Source: Rhodobacteraceae bacterium UBA6141
GTDB taxonomy: Bacteria > Pseudomonadota > Alphaproteobacteria > Rhodobacterales > Rhodobacteraceae
Direction: 5' to 3'
DNA length: 60,241 bases
Assembly (NCBI GenBank): GCA_002423245.1
Contig: DIVD01000012.1
Location: 1-60,241 of the forward strand
Part shown: piece by piece, positions 8,705 to 15,695 of the stretch
How the letters are laid out: every line of letters begins with the position of its first letter
How positions within the stretch are numbered: position 1 is the stretch's first letter
The notes under the pieces: model-generated
The model's input: the letters and a program-made list of their open reading frames with translations, nothing else
Databases searched by the model: none
Told to the model about the DNA's origin: nothing
Program-made: the position numbers and the translations under genes

Positions 8705-8890
8705 ATGACGACCACGGACATCATCCTGCGCATCAACGACGCGATCCGCAGCGGCGACCAAGACGACCTCGACACGCTCGCGACGCAGATCAACGAGCTG
8801 CTGATCGAGGAAACCCTGCGCGACGCCTGGATCGCGCTGATCGAGACCGCCAGCGAGAGCATCGACGGCGCTTTCCGCGCTTTCAGCTGA
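8705..8890 (+). CDS. Small hypothetical protein (rightward island gene 1)
   Basis: 61 residues, acidic and predicted mostly helical (MTTTDIILRINDAIRSGDQD). RBS GGAGACC in the end of repeat A lies 9-12 bases before the ATG. It is transcribed against the surrounding late operon. Not recognised. Acidic small proteins in such accessory positions can be inhibitors of host systems, but nothing in the sequence proves this. Its stop codon begins repeat B. Confidence 0.6.
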   Translation: MTTTDIILRINDAIRSGDQDDLDTLATQINELLIEETLRDAWIALIETASESIDGAFRAFS

Positions 8891-8949
8891 CCATCATCGC
8901 GCCGCGGCACAGCGCCGCGGCGCCAACACACAAAGGAGACCAAGCCATG
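8888..8949 (+). repeat. Repeat B, copy 1: intercistronic hairpin plus RBS
   Basis: A 62-bp segment that begins with the stop of island gene 1 and ends with the ATG of island gene 2. It contains a perfect 10-bp stem (GCGCCGCGGC / GCCGCGGCGC) with loop ACAGC, then a GGAGACC RBS. It recurs at 9668-9729. There is no T-tract, so it is more likely an RNA-processing, stability or coupling hairpin than a classical terminator. Confidence 0.8.
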
Positions 8950-9219
8950 GCGGCCACATACACATTCCATAGCGCCGATGACCACGAAATCCTCGCGAAA
9001 GCGGACTTGCGGAACATGCAAAAGGTTCTGGCGAAGATCGCCGGCAGCCTCACGCGCCACGGAGCGCCGCGCAGCGTCTACGTCCACAACGGAGGGGGCG
9101 TGGTCGGTGCGGTCATCATCGAGAGCGGCATATGGACGGAAACATCGCCAGACGACTACCACCAATTTGCCACGAGAGCGGCAGAGAAGCGGCTGGCTTC
9201 CGGCATCACGGAGGAATGA
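8947..9219 (+). CDS. Small hypothetical protein (rightward island gene 2)
   Basis: 90 residues (MAATYTFHSADDHEILAKAD). RBS AAGGAGACC is supplied by repeat B, copy 1. The central SVYVHNGGGVVGAVIIESGI could form a beta hairpin; the rest looks helical. No family recognised. It is followed by repeat A, copy 2, after about 20 bases. It shows no visible similarity to island gene 4, which follows the second repeat B. Confidence 0.6.
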   Translation: MAATYTFHSADDHEILAKADLRNMQKVLAKIAGSLTRHGAPRSVYVHNGGGVVGAVIIESGIWTETSPDDYHQFATRAAEKRLASGITEE

Positions 9220-9239
9220 CCCCATGACAAACGCACACT

Positions 9240-9401
9240 CATCCGGCCCAAGCCCTCCTTCGACGCTCCCGTTTTCATGGGGCGTTCCCTCATAAAGCAA
9301 TGATATTGCTGCGATTTACCTACGCTATAAGCGCGCGCAGAGCGATGGTGATTACACGAAGCGACGCACCCCGCGACGCACCAGCTACGGAGACCAAGCC
9401 A
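9240..9401. repeat. Repeat A, copy 2
   Basis: 155 of 162 positions match 8541-8702 at a constant offset of 699 bp. The palindrome, TATAAG and plus-strand RBS are all kept. Here the minus-strand ATG (9240-9242) opens no convincing gene, since only a short antisense frame of about 28 codons follows. This copy therefore seems to serve only the rightward gene at 9401. Confidence 0.85.
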
Positions 9402-9670
9402 TGAACATCGCAGCCACCCTGACCGAAGCCGATCATGCCAATCTTCTGGCGCGCGGGGCCACAATTCGCTTCCAACGCGCATCCATTCGGGTCGCATGGG
9501 TACCGCTTCGCGGCCTCCGCGGATTGGGGTCCGGTGCGATGCCCAAAGAACGGCGCTTCGTGATGGAAGGGCCGAGCGGGATGCACAGCCTTCTGGTGGA
9601 CGCGACCGATCTGGATCGGCTGAACGCTCACTGGACGGTCTTCTGCGCCGATGCTCGCAACGCCGAATGA
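9401..9670 (+). CDS. Small hypothetical protein (rightward island gene 3)
   Basis: 89 residues (MNIAATLTEADHANLLARGA). RBS GGAGACC comes from repeat A, copy 2. Alternating strands and loops (ATIRFQRASIRVAWVPLRG, then RRFVMEGPSGMHSLLVDATD) suggest a small alpha/beta fold. Not recognised and not similar to island gene 1, which follows the first repeat A. The stop codon begins repeat B, copy 2. Confidence 0.6.
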   Translation: MNIAATLTEADHANLLARGATIRFQRASIRVAWVPLRGLRGLGSGAMPKERRFVMEGPSGMHSLLVDATDLDRLNAHWTVFCADARNAE

Positions 9671-9729
9671 CCATCATCGCGCCGCGGCACAGCGCCGTGG
9701 CGCCAACACACAAAGGAGACCAGACCATG
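9668..9729 (+). repeat. Repeat B, copy 2
   Basis: Near-identical to 8888-8949. One stem base differs (C to T, giving GCCGTGGCGC), which turns a G-C pair into a G-U wobble and so keeps the RNA stem. It joins the stop of island gene 3 to the ATG of island gene 4. Confidence 0.8.
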
Positions 9730-9927
9730 ACCATCGCCGAAGCCATCGCCGCCCTGAACGCCACACCGGCGACCGCCCGGAACAACACGCAGGTCGCGCA
9801 CTCCGCCGCACGCCTGCGGTACAGCCTCAACAACGCGTTTGCGGTGGGATACGGGCTGACTGAGACTGCCCCCGAATACATCCAACGCGAAGTCGAATGG
9901 CTGAACGCGGCAATCGCCGCTCGCTGA
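9727..9927 (+). CDS. Small hypothetical protein (rightward island gene 4)
   Basis: 66 residues (MTIAEAIAALNATPATARNN), predicted helical. The ATG at 9727 is chosen because RBS GGAGACC in repeat B, copy 2 precedes it; a longer in-frame extension upstream overlaps island gene 3 and is not credible. Not recognised. Confidence 0.6.
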   Translation: MTIAEAIAALNATPATARNNTQVAHSAARLRYSLNNAFAVGYGLTETAPEYIQREVEWLNAAIAAR

Positions 9928-9976
9928 AACCCCGGCGGGCGCCAGCCAGCCACAACCATCCACGGAGACCGACCAG

Positions 9977-10204
9977 ATGACCATTCGCCGCCACGCAGAA
10001 AGACCCGCTGCCCTCGATGAATTCCTCGCCAAAAAGGCCGAGATCGACGCGATGCTCGCCCGACTTCAGGCGCTCAGCGCCGACCATTTCAACTTCGATC
10101 CAGACGCGGTCAATTGGGGCAGCGTCGGCTCGATCAGCAGCGTCGCCGACGACCTCCGGAAGATCACCGATTTCCTTTTCGGCGAAGGAGAGCACGCGGA
10201 ATGA
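9977..10204 (+). CDS. Small hypothetical protein (rightward island gene 5)
   Basis: 75 residues (MTIRRHAERPAALDEFLAKK), with a charged N-terminal helix and an acidic end. RBS GGAGACC again precedes the ATG, within a leader that resembles the end of repeats A and B but is otherwise different. Its stop overlaps the start of island gene 6 (ATGA), so the two should be co-translated. Confidence 0.6.
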   Translation: MTIRRHAERPAALDEFLAKKAEIDAMLARLQALSADHFNFDPDAVNWGSVGSISSVADDLRKITDFLFGEGEHAE

Positions 10205-10422
10205 GCATCCACATCGAGAAATCAATCACTCTCGCGGACAAGCTCGGCGGCTTCGCAGCGGACCCTGCCGCGAGGCATCTTTGGAGCATGTCGAAGCGCG
10301 AGTTGGTCGAGATCGCGCTGCGACTCGGCGCGCTGTGCAGCGGCGACTGCGACAGCGTCGAAGCTGGCGTCCGCGTTGTCGATCATGAACACGCCGCGCT
10401 CAAGCGCTCGGGCATCATTTGA
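10201..10422 (+). CDS. Small hypothetical protein (rightward island gene 6)
   Basis: 73 residues (MSIHIEKSITLADKLGGFAA). The start is fixed by the ATGA overlap with the previous gene. It contains two Cys close together (LCSGDCDS, about residues 48-55) and looks mainly helical. No family recognised. It ends 14 bases before the start of the DUF3489 gene. Confidence 0.55.
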   Translation: MSIHIEKSITLADKLGGFAADPAARHLWSMSKRELVEIALRLGALCSGDCDSVEAGVRVVDHEHAALKRSGII

Positions 10423-10436
10423 AGGAGGCCAAGAGA

Positions 10437-11027
10437 ATGACCAAACTTTCCGACACTCAGATCGCGATCCTCAACGCCGCCGCCCAGCGGCCAGAGCACA
10501 TCGCCCTTCCGCTTCCGACCAGCCTTCGCGGCGGTGCCGCGACCACGGTGGTCCGCGCGATGCTTGCCAATGGCCTCCTGCAGGAAGTCGATGCCGACCT
10601 GCGCAATGGCGAACCCATGTGGCGCGAGACCGGCGACGGCCACGGCGTCACGCTGGTCGCCACCGCCGCAGGCCTTGCCGCCATTGGCGCCGATCCGGAT
10701 GGCGGCGACAGCGCGCACACGGGCGCCGACGAGGCGCCGACTGCGGGCGGTCTGGTGGACGCTCCCGCCGAGGCACCCGAGGCGCCCACAGCGCGCCCAC
10801 AGCGCCCGCTCCGCGCGGACACCAAGCAGGCGGCGCTGATCGCCATGCTGCGCGCGCAGGAGGGCGCCACGCTGGGCGAGATCGTCGCCGCCACCGGATG
10901 GCAGCCACACACCGCTCGCGGTGCCATGTCCGGAGCCCTGAAGAAGCGGCTCGGGTTGACCATCCACGCCGATCCGGAGCCCGGGCGCGGGCGGGTTTAC
11001 CGGATCAAGGACGATGGTTCCTCCTGA
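10437..11027 (+). CDS. DUF3489 domain protein
   Basis: 196 residues. The N-terminal ~85 residues form a winged-helix-like unit (TKLSDTQIAILNAAAQRPEH). A Pro/Ala-rich linker runs to about residue 120. The C-terminal part (DTKQAALIAMLRAQEGATLG, then TGWQPHTARGAMSG) is the DUF3489 winged-helix domain common in alphaproteobacterial phages and plasmids. RBS GAAGGAGG lies 9 bases upstream. It ends the rightward island and overlaps the convergent DUF7220 gene by 31 bases. A DNA-binding role is likely; the target is unknown. Confidence 0.8.
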   Translation: MTKLSDTQIAILNAAAQRPEHIALPLPTSLRGGAATTVVRAMLANGLLQEVDADLRNGEPMWRETGDGHGVTLVATAAGLAAIGADPDGGDSAHTGADEAPTAGGLVDAPAEAPEAPTARPQRPLRADTKQAALIAMLRAQEGATLGEIVAATGWQPHTARGAMSGALKKRLGLTIHADPEPGRGRVYRIKDDGSS

Positions 11028-11314
11028 TCTGCGCCAGCGCGGCGTGACCTGAAGGAGACCGCGCTCTGCGCGGTCTTTTCCGTTTCGGGTTCAGCGGCAC
11101 TGCTGACGCGCACGGCCTCGAACAAGCGGCGCAGCGCGTAGGACCGAACCACCGAGACCACGGTGAACATCCCGCCCATGGCGAAGTGCTCGCCCATCGT
11201 GGCGTGAAACCCGAAGATCGGGAAGACCAGCGCCTGCGCCGCGACCGCCACGAAGAACCCGACAGCGACGTTCGACATGGACTCGACCGCCGACATGACC
11301 CGCGACTGCTTCAT
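10997..11314 (-). CDS. DUF7220 family membrane protein
   Basis: 105 residues starting MKQSRVMSAVESMSNVAVGF. One or two membrane segments lie at about residues 15-32 and 42-60, and an SYALRRLFE motif follows. This layout is typical of the small DUF7220 membrane proteins of phages and other mobile elements, whose function is not known. The start overlaps the stop of the upstream methyltransferase by 4 bases. The last ~30 residues overlap the convergent DUF3489 gene and its terminator, so this tail is probably under mixed constraint. Confidence 0.75.
   Translation of the reverse strand: MKQSRVMSAVESMSNVAVGFFVAVAAQALVFPIFGFHATMGEHFAMGGMFTVVSVVRSYALRRLFEAVRVSSAAEPETEKTAQSAVSFRSRRAGADQEEPSSLIR
11057..11079 (+). 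terminator. Rho-independent terminator after the rightward island
   Basis: An 8-bp stem GACCGCGC / GCGCGGTC with a TCT loop, followed by TTTT. It lies 30 bases after the DUF3489 stop and ends rightward transcription. It sits inside the 3' part of the convergent DUF7220 gene. Confidence 0.8.
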
Positions 11315-12666
11315 GCTGCATCCTCCACTCGCCGAGCAGCGACCTGCTCGAATGTCTCGCCAGTGCTCTCGAGCCTGGCTGGCTCGCCGAATGCCAGTTG
11401 CCAGCGTCGCACGGCGACGTCGCAATAAGCTGGGTCAATCTCCATTCCGAAGCAGACGCGACCCAACGTCGTCGCGGCGATCATCTGCGATCCGGATCCG
11501 TTGAAAGGCTCGAACAGGATATCGTCCTCCGCGCTCCACACTTTGATCATTTCTTCCGCGAGTTTGACCGGGAAGACTGCTGGATGCTCCCCGCCAGCGA
11601 TGGCTCCTTTGTGGCGCATGACGCGCACCACGCTGTCAGGAATGCGGTGGCTCTGGATGGCGTCGCCAGCGCCGGTCTTTGCATTCACGGTGCCGTCCGC
11701 GGCGCGCAGCCCTCCGCCTCCGAGTGTCTCGCCGGCGTGCTTGCTCTCGACCGTCTTGTTCGGTCTGCGCGGCTGGCGGTTGAAGTGGAAGATGAACTCG
11801 TGCGATGGCGCGAGGCGGCCATTCCAATCTCCCGGCAAGCCCGGCCCCTGGTCCCACACGTACCATCCGAACCGCCGCCAGCCCTGCGCGCGCATCCAGT
11901 CGATCCATGCATCCCAATACGGGAGCCACTCGGATTCACGATGCACCATGCCGAGGTTCACCAGCAGTTGCGCATCCTCTCCCACGATGGCCGCGTCGAA
12001 GACGCCGCGCATCAGCTTGTCCCAATCGCTGACCTTCTCCTTCGCCGCGCCATAGTCGCGCTGCTGGCCGTAGGGCGGGGACGTGAAGATGAGCGACGCT
12101 CGCTCTCCGTTCATCAGGCGGCGCACGTCTTCCGCGTCAGTGCTGTCTCCGCAGAGCAGCCGATGCTCCCCGAGGATCCAGAGGTCGCCGCGCTCCGAGA
12201 CCGGATCGGCCGGAGGATCGGACACATCGTCCTCGCCCTCGACCGCGCCGCCAGGCTCTGGCGCCTCGATGTCCGCGAGCATCTGTTCCAGTTCTTCGTC
12301 CGAGAACCCGACCAGATCGGCGTCGAAGCCGTCGGCGCGGATCAACTCGATCTGCTCCAGGAGGATCTCGGTGTCCCAGCCGGCGTTCAGCGCGATCTTG
12401 TTGTCTGCCACGACCAGCGCGCGGCGCTCGGCCTCGTTGAGGTGGGCCAGCCTGATCGTCGGGACTTCCGCCATGGCCAGCTGCTTCGCTGCCATCAGCC
12501 GCCCGTGGCCCGCGATGATCACGTCGTCGTCGCCGATAAGGATCGGGTTCGTGAAGCCGAACCGCTCGATCGATGCCGCGATCTGCGCGACCTGCTGGTC
12601 GGAGTGCGTCCTGGCGTTCCGCGCGTATGGCACGAGCCGCTCGGTCGGCATCATCTCGATCTGCAT
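11311..12666 (-). CDS. ParB-methyltransferase fusion, SPPY type
   Basis: 451 residues. Residues 1 to about 130 form a ParB/Srx-like domain (GHGRLMAAKQLAMAEVPTIR; GHGR at 53-56), followed by an acidic linker. The rest is a DNA amino-methyltransferase with TSPPYG at 195-200 and the SAM-binding EPFNGSGSQM motif near the C-terminus. PPY before FxGxG is the beta-class order. SPPY is most often seen in N4-cytosine enzymes but occurs in N6-adenine ones too. The first ~180 residues nearly match the next gene. The start overlaps that gene's stop (ATGA). No restriction enzyme gene is nearby, so protection of phage DNA or gene control is likely. Confidence 0.88.
   Translation of the reverse strand: MQIEMMPTERLVPYARNARTHSDQQVAQIAASIERFGFTNPILIGDDDVIIAGHGRLMAAKQLAMAEVPTIRLAHLNEAERRALVVADNKIALNAGWDTEILLEQIELIRADGFDADLVGFSDEELEQMLADIEAPEPGGAVEGEDDVSDPPADPVSERGDLWILGEHRLLCGDSTDAEDVRRLMNGERASLIFTSPPYGQQRDYGAAKEKVSDWDKLMRGVFDAAIVGEDAQLLVNLGMVHRESEWLPYWDAWIDWMRAQGWRRFGWYVWDQGPGLPGDWNGRLAPSHEFIFHFNRQPRRPNKTVESKHAGETLGGGGLRAADGTVNAKTGAGDAIQSHRIPDSVVRVMRHKGAIAGGEHPAVFPVKLAEEMIKVWSAEDDILFEPFNGSGSQMIAATTLGRVCFGMEIDPAYCDVAVRRWQLAFGEPARLESTGETFEQVAARRVEDAA
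12126..12665 (-). repeat. 540-bp repeat, copy 1 (ParB half of SPPY methyltransferase)
   Basis: Matches 13370-13909 at a constant offset of 1244 bp with only scattered differences; the clearest is SDPPAD versus PEPPAD in the linker. It covers the whole shared ParB domain and linker. Confidence 0.9.
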
Positions 12667-13910
12667 CACGCTGCGGCCTTCCGTTCCGCCTGCATCTCCT
12701 CGAACGACCGCCCGTCGCCATCGAGGATGGCTGTCTCTCCGGTCAGGTTCTGCCAGCGCTCCACGATCACGTCGATGTAGGCCGGGTTCAGTTCGATCCC
12801 GTAGCAGGACCGGCCGGTCGTCTCGGCCGCGATCAGCGTTGTGCCCGACCCCATGAATGGCTCGTAGACGGCTTGGCCCGGGTTGGAGTTGTTGAGGATC
12901 GGTCGGCGCATGCATTCGACCGGCTTCTGCGTGCCGTGGATGGTCTCGGCGTCCTGGTCCTTGTTCGCGATGTGCCAGAGCGTCGTCTGCTTCCTGTCTC
13001 CCGCCCAGTGGCCCTTGCCCTTGGCGCGCACGGCATACCAGCAGGGCTCGTGCTGCCAGTGGTAGTCGCCGCGGCTGAGGATCAGCCGATCCTTCGCCCA
13101 GATGATCTGCGACCGGATGTTGAAGCCGGTGGCGATCAGGCTGTCCGCGACCGTCGTGGCGTGCAGCGCGCCGTGCCAGACGTAGGCCACGTCGCCCGGG
13201 AACAGCTCCCAGGCTTCACGCCAGTCGGCGCGGTCGTCGTTGAGCACCTTGCCGGTGCGCTTGGTGCTGGACGCGCCCGCCTGGTTGCGCCAGCTCGGAT
13301 CGTACTCGACGCCATATGGCGGATCGGTCACCATCAGGAGCGGCTTCACTCCGCCCAGAACGCGCGCGACGTCTTCCGCGTCAGTGCTGTCTCCGCAGAG
13401 CAGCCGATGCTCCCCGAGGATCCAGAGGTCGCCGCGCTCCGAGACCGGATCGGCCGGAGGCTCGGGCACATCGTCCTCGCCCTCGACCGCGCCGCCAGGC
13501 TCTGGCGCCTCGATGTCCGCGAGCATCTGTTCCAGTTCTTCGTCCGAGAACCCGACCAGATCGGCGTCGAAGCCGTCGGCGCGGATCAACTCGATCTGCT
13601 CCAGGAGGATCTCGGTGTCCCAGCCGGCGTTCAGCGCGATCTTGTTGTCTGCCACGACCAGCGCGCGGCGCTCGGCCTCGTTGAGGTGGGCCAGCCTGAT
13701 CGTCGGGACTTCCGCCATGGCCAGCTGCTTCGCTGCCATCAGCCGCCCGTGGCCCGCGATGATCACGTCGTCGTCGCCGATCAGGATCGGGTTCGTGAAG
13801 CCGAAGCGCTCGATCGATGCCGCGATCTGCGCGACCTGCTGGTCGGAATGCGTCCTCGCGTTCCGCGCGTAGGGCACGAGGCGCTCGGTCGGCATCATCT
13901 CGATCTGCAA
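12666..13910 (-). CDS. ParB-methyltransferase fusion, DPPY type (TTG start)
   Basis: 414 residues. The N-terminal ParB-like half is almost identical to the following gene. The catalytic half differs: TDPPYG at 195-200, and EPFMGSGTT plus ELNPAYIDVIVERW near the end, typical of beta-class N6-adenine methyltransferases. The likely start is TTG at 13910: it aligns with the ATG of the sister gene (both followed by QIEMMPTERL) and has GGAG eight bases upstream. An in-frame GTG at 14021 would add an unrelated N-terminus crossing a hairpin. An ATG three codons further in is the other alternative. Confidence 0.85.
   Translation of the reverse strand: MQIEMMPTERLVPYARNARTHSDQQVAQIAASIERFGFTNPILIGDDDVIIAGHGRLMAAKQLAMAEVPTIRLAHLNEAERRALVVADNKIALNAGWDTEILLEQIELIRADGFDADLVGFSDEELEQMLADIEAPEPGGAVEGEDDVPEPPADPVSERGDLWILGEHRLLCGDSTDAEDVARVLGGVKPLLMVTDPPYGVEYDPSWRNQAGASSTKRTGKVLNDDRADWREAWELFPGDVAYVWHGALHATTVADSLIATGFNIRSQIIWAKDRLILSRGDYHWQHEPCWYAVRAKGKGHWAGDRKQTTLWHIANKDQDAETIHGTQKPVECMRRPILNNSNPGQAVYEPFMGSGTTLIAAETTGRSCYGIELNPAYIDVIVERWQNLTGETAILDGDGRSFEEMQAERKAAA
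13370..13909 (-). repeat. 540-bp repeat, copy 2 (ParB half of DPPY methyltransferase)
   Basis: Second copy of the ParB-coding segment. The two copies are direct repeats, so recombination between them would delete the DPPY catalytic half and leave one intact SPPY gene. Confidence 0.9.
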
Positions 13911-13920
13911 GGGCGAACTC

Positions 13921-13958
13921 CAAAGAAAGAGGCCCGGCGCTGGTGAAGCACCGGGCCT
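13921..13958 (-). terminator. Hairpin with U-rich tail just before the methyltransferase start
   Basis: On the minus strand a 12-bp stem (AGGCCCGGTGCT / AGCGCCGGGCCT, one U-G wobble) with a 5-base loop is followed by CTTTCTTT. The pairing is better in minus-strand RNA than in plus-strand RNA. It ends about 11 bases before the TTG start, so methyltransferase mRNA must come from read-through or anti-termination. Confidence 0.6.
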
Positions 13959-14223
13959 TGAGTGGTGGCCGCAGTAATTTTTCCGATGGCGGAAACCGGC
14001 AACCCAAAGGTGGAAACCCACCCCGGAAACCCGGAAAAATCCTTTGTCGCTATCGACTTAGCGCGCTCATGTCCCCCGCATACGTTCGGCGCCAGGGAGG
14101 AACCAGAGCCGGGGGGGGGGTGGCGATGACCGTGGCTTGTGACGACCACATCTCGCCATTCTATCGTGAACATCGCACAAAACCCCGCGATTTGTCGCGA
14201 TCTAAGTTCGACAACCAGTGCAA
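13959..14223. other. Intergenic region upstream of the methyltransferase pair
   Basis: No credible gene. It contains a run of nine G (14111-14119), GGAAACC-type repeats near 13991-14035, and short TCGCGAC / GTCGCGA inverted elements near 14193-14208. A leftward promoter could lie here, but no clear -35/-10 pair was seen. Confidence 0.4.
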
Positions 14224-14694
14224 TCACAACGGCGTCTTGGCGACGTCCTCGCGCGCTTTGGCGCCGCTTTCCGCCGAGGCCTTTTTTGCCGCCGCCGCCC
14301 GCCGCGCCGATTTATCCTGTCGGTTCAGGTTGTTAGCGATGGTCTGGAGGGACGCGACCCACCGCCGCCACGCCGTCTGCCGAACGCACCCCGCCTGGAT
14401 GCAAACCTGGCGCCAGCGATATCCCTCGGCACGCAGCCAGACGATCCTCGCGTCATCCGGCTCGATGAAGCGGAGCCAGTCGATGCACTCGTCCATCCGC
14501 TGAATTTCCGCGGCGCTCGGAACAACCCGCATCCGAACGTCGTGGTAGCCGTAGGCGTCCTTCGCCTCCTGGACGTACTCCGGCCAGGATTGCCCGTAGC
14601 CCTTCGGCCCCGAGCCTGGTGGGTTGGGCAGGCGGCGCAGCGTCAGCGCCGCCTCCTCCATGCGGTCCTCGACGCCGCGCGCGGTGATATCCAT
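14224..14694 (-). CDS. DUF6362 family protein
   Basis: 156 residues. The core is ECIDWLRFIEPDDARIVWLR (about 70-90) followed by a helix-turn-helix (YRWRQVCIQAGCVRQTAWRR), as in DUF6362 proteins of alphaproteobacterial phages. The C-terminal tail is Lys/Ala-rich. It resembles a sigma-factor region 4-type HTH and may regulate late transcription, but that is inference. It is the last gene of the leftward early operon before the terminator-like hairpin. Confidence 0.8.
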   Translation of the reverse strand: MDITARGVEDRMEEAALTLRRLPNPPGSGPKGYGQSWPEYVQEAKDAYGYHDVRMRVVPSAAEIQRMDECIDWLRFIEPDDARIVWLRAEGYRWRQVCIQAGCVRQTAWRRWVASLQTIANNLNRQDKSARRAAAAKKASAESGAKAREDVAKTPL

Positions 14695-14707
14695 GGCTGT
14701 TCCCTCG

Positions 14708-15439
14708 TCAGTAGATCTGCAGTTCCCGGAGTCGCTGCAGCGTTACCAGCCCGGAGGCCAGCAGCGCGTCGCGTGTGGTGTTGGTGATCATGCTGGTCGG
14801 GACGTAGTCCCCGGAGTTGATCCACGCCGCCAGCCACTGGAGCCGAGCGTCGTGATCAAGCGCGGCGCCTGCCGTGGGCGCATCGCTGTTCTCAGCGATT
14901 TTCGACGTTGCGGCCTGGCGCCGCGTTGGAGCCGGATCGGAGCGTTTCCTCTGATCGCCTTGTGGCTCTTCCTCGACGCCCGCCTCGCGCGCCACGCACG
15001 CGTCGCGCACGGGTTCTTTTTTAAGGTTCCTTACAGGTTCATATGAAACTCCACCAGTGTGGAGTTTGCTCCCCCGAAAAGTGGAGTTTGCTTCGCAAAA
15101 AGTGGAGTTTGCTCCGACTCCACTGAGTGGAGTTTGCTCTTGTTGTTCGGGGAGGTCGAACCCCAGGATGTAGTAGGTCCGTTGGATCGCCGATCCCGGA
15201 ACAGTCCGGCGAACTCGCAGGATTAAACCACCGGCTTCGAGACTGTTGAGGGCGTTGTTCAGCCCACCGTTCGAGAGGCCTGTCGCCTCCCTCAGCCGGT
15301 CCTGCGACGGGAAGCACGATGTCTCCACGTCTCGCTTGGAATTGTGCGCGTCGCAAAGGTGGAAGAGCACGCGGAACTCGGCGCCGGTCAGAGCCGAAGC
15401 CGGGATCTCCGCGAGCCATGAAGACGCTTTGTGACTCAT
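14708..15439 (-). CDS. Phage replication initiator-like protein with internal iterons
   Basis: 243 residues starting MSHKASSWLAEIPASALTGA. The N-terminal ~120 residues form a winged helix (EFRVLFHLCDAH, then FPSQDRLREATGLSNGGLNN), as in lambda O-like and other phage replication initiators. The middle part is encoded by iteron-like repeats, giving repeated ANSTF segments. The C-terminal ~60 residues are a separate helical unit. GGGGAG lies upstream of the ATG. The length and the origin-in-gene layout match lambda O, but no helicase-loader gene was recognised next to it. Confidence 0.65.
   Translation of the reverse strand: MSHKASSWLAEIPASALTGAEFRVLFHLCDAHNSKRDVETSCFPSQDRLREATGLSNGGLNNALNSLEAGGLILRVRRTVPGSAIQRTYYILGFDLPEQQEQTPLSGVGANSTFCEANSTFRGSKLHTGGVSYEPVRNLKKEPVRDACVAREAGVEEEPQGDQRKRSDPAPTRRQAATSKIAENSDAPTAGAALDHDARLQWLAAWINSGDYVPTSMITNTTRDALLASGLVTLQRLRELQIY
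15046..15138. repeat. Iteron cluster, predicted prophage replication origin
   Basis: Four direct copies of GTGGAGTTTGCT start at 15059, 15081, 15102 and 15127, spaced 22, 21 and 25 bp (about two helical turns). Inverted half copies (AAACTCCAC at 15046-15054, ACTCCACT near 15117-15124) give two palindromes. An AT-rich stretch (GTTCTTTTTTAAGG, then TTCATATGAAA, about 15012-15048) borders the cluster and could be the unwinding element. Confidence 0.7.
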
Positions 15440-15487
15440 CCGATTCTCCCCTGATGAAGTGCAGGGGACGTTCGCTCGAGGGTGGCC

Positions 15488-15547
15488 GAGGCGACGAGGC
15501 GCGGAGAGGCGTGGAGAGGCGCGGGAAACCGGAACGCCGCGCCTCCC
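15488..15547 (-). promoter_or_regulatory. Decamer array 1 upstream of the replication initiator
   Basis: Plus-strand units: GAGGCGAC, GAGGCGCGGA, GAGGCGTGGA, GAGGCGCGGG (15488-15525), then an inverted CGCGCCTCCC (about 15538-15547). It ends about 49 bases upstream of the initiator ATG on the minus strand. In leftward RNA the anti-repeat can pair with any of several repeats. Confidence 0.7.
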
Positions 15548-15695
15548 GGCTGGTCGAAAAAGACGACATGCGCGTTGCAGCGCGCCAGAGCGCCGCTGGG
15601 CGGCCTTTGGCAAGTTCTGGGCCCAGGGCATCGACCGGGCCATGAAGCGGCCACACACGGCCCGCTCCGGGCGCGCTGGGTGGTGTCGCGGCGTG

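Noticed and set aside
11311..13910. Restriction-modification system
   Set aside because: No nuclease gene with a restriction motif was found beside the methyltransferases; VRR-NUC at 16250 is in a separate replication operon.
13895..14227. 110-codon leftward frame starting with a GTG that overlaps the DUF6362 stop
   Set aside because: It runs through the terminator-like hairpin and into the shared ParB start, has a low-quality composition and no recognisable fold. The start overlap could be chance.
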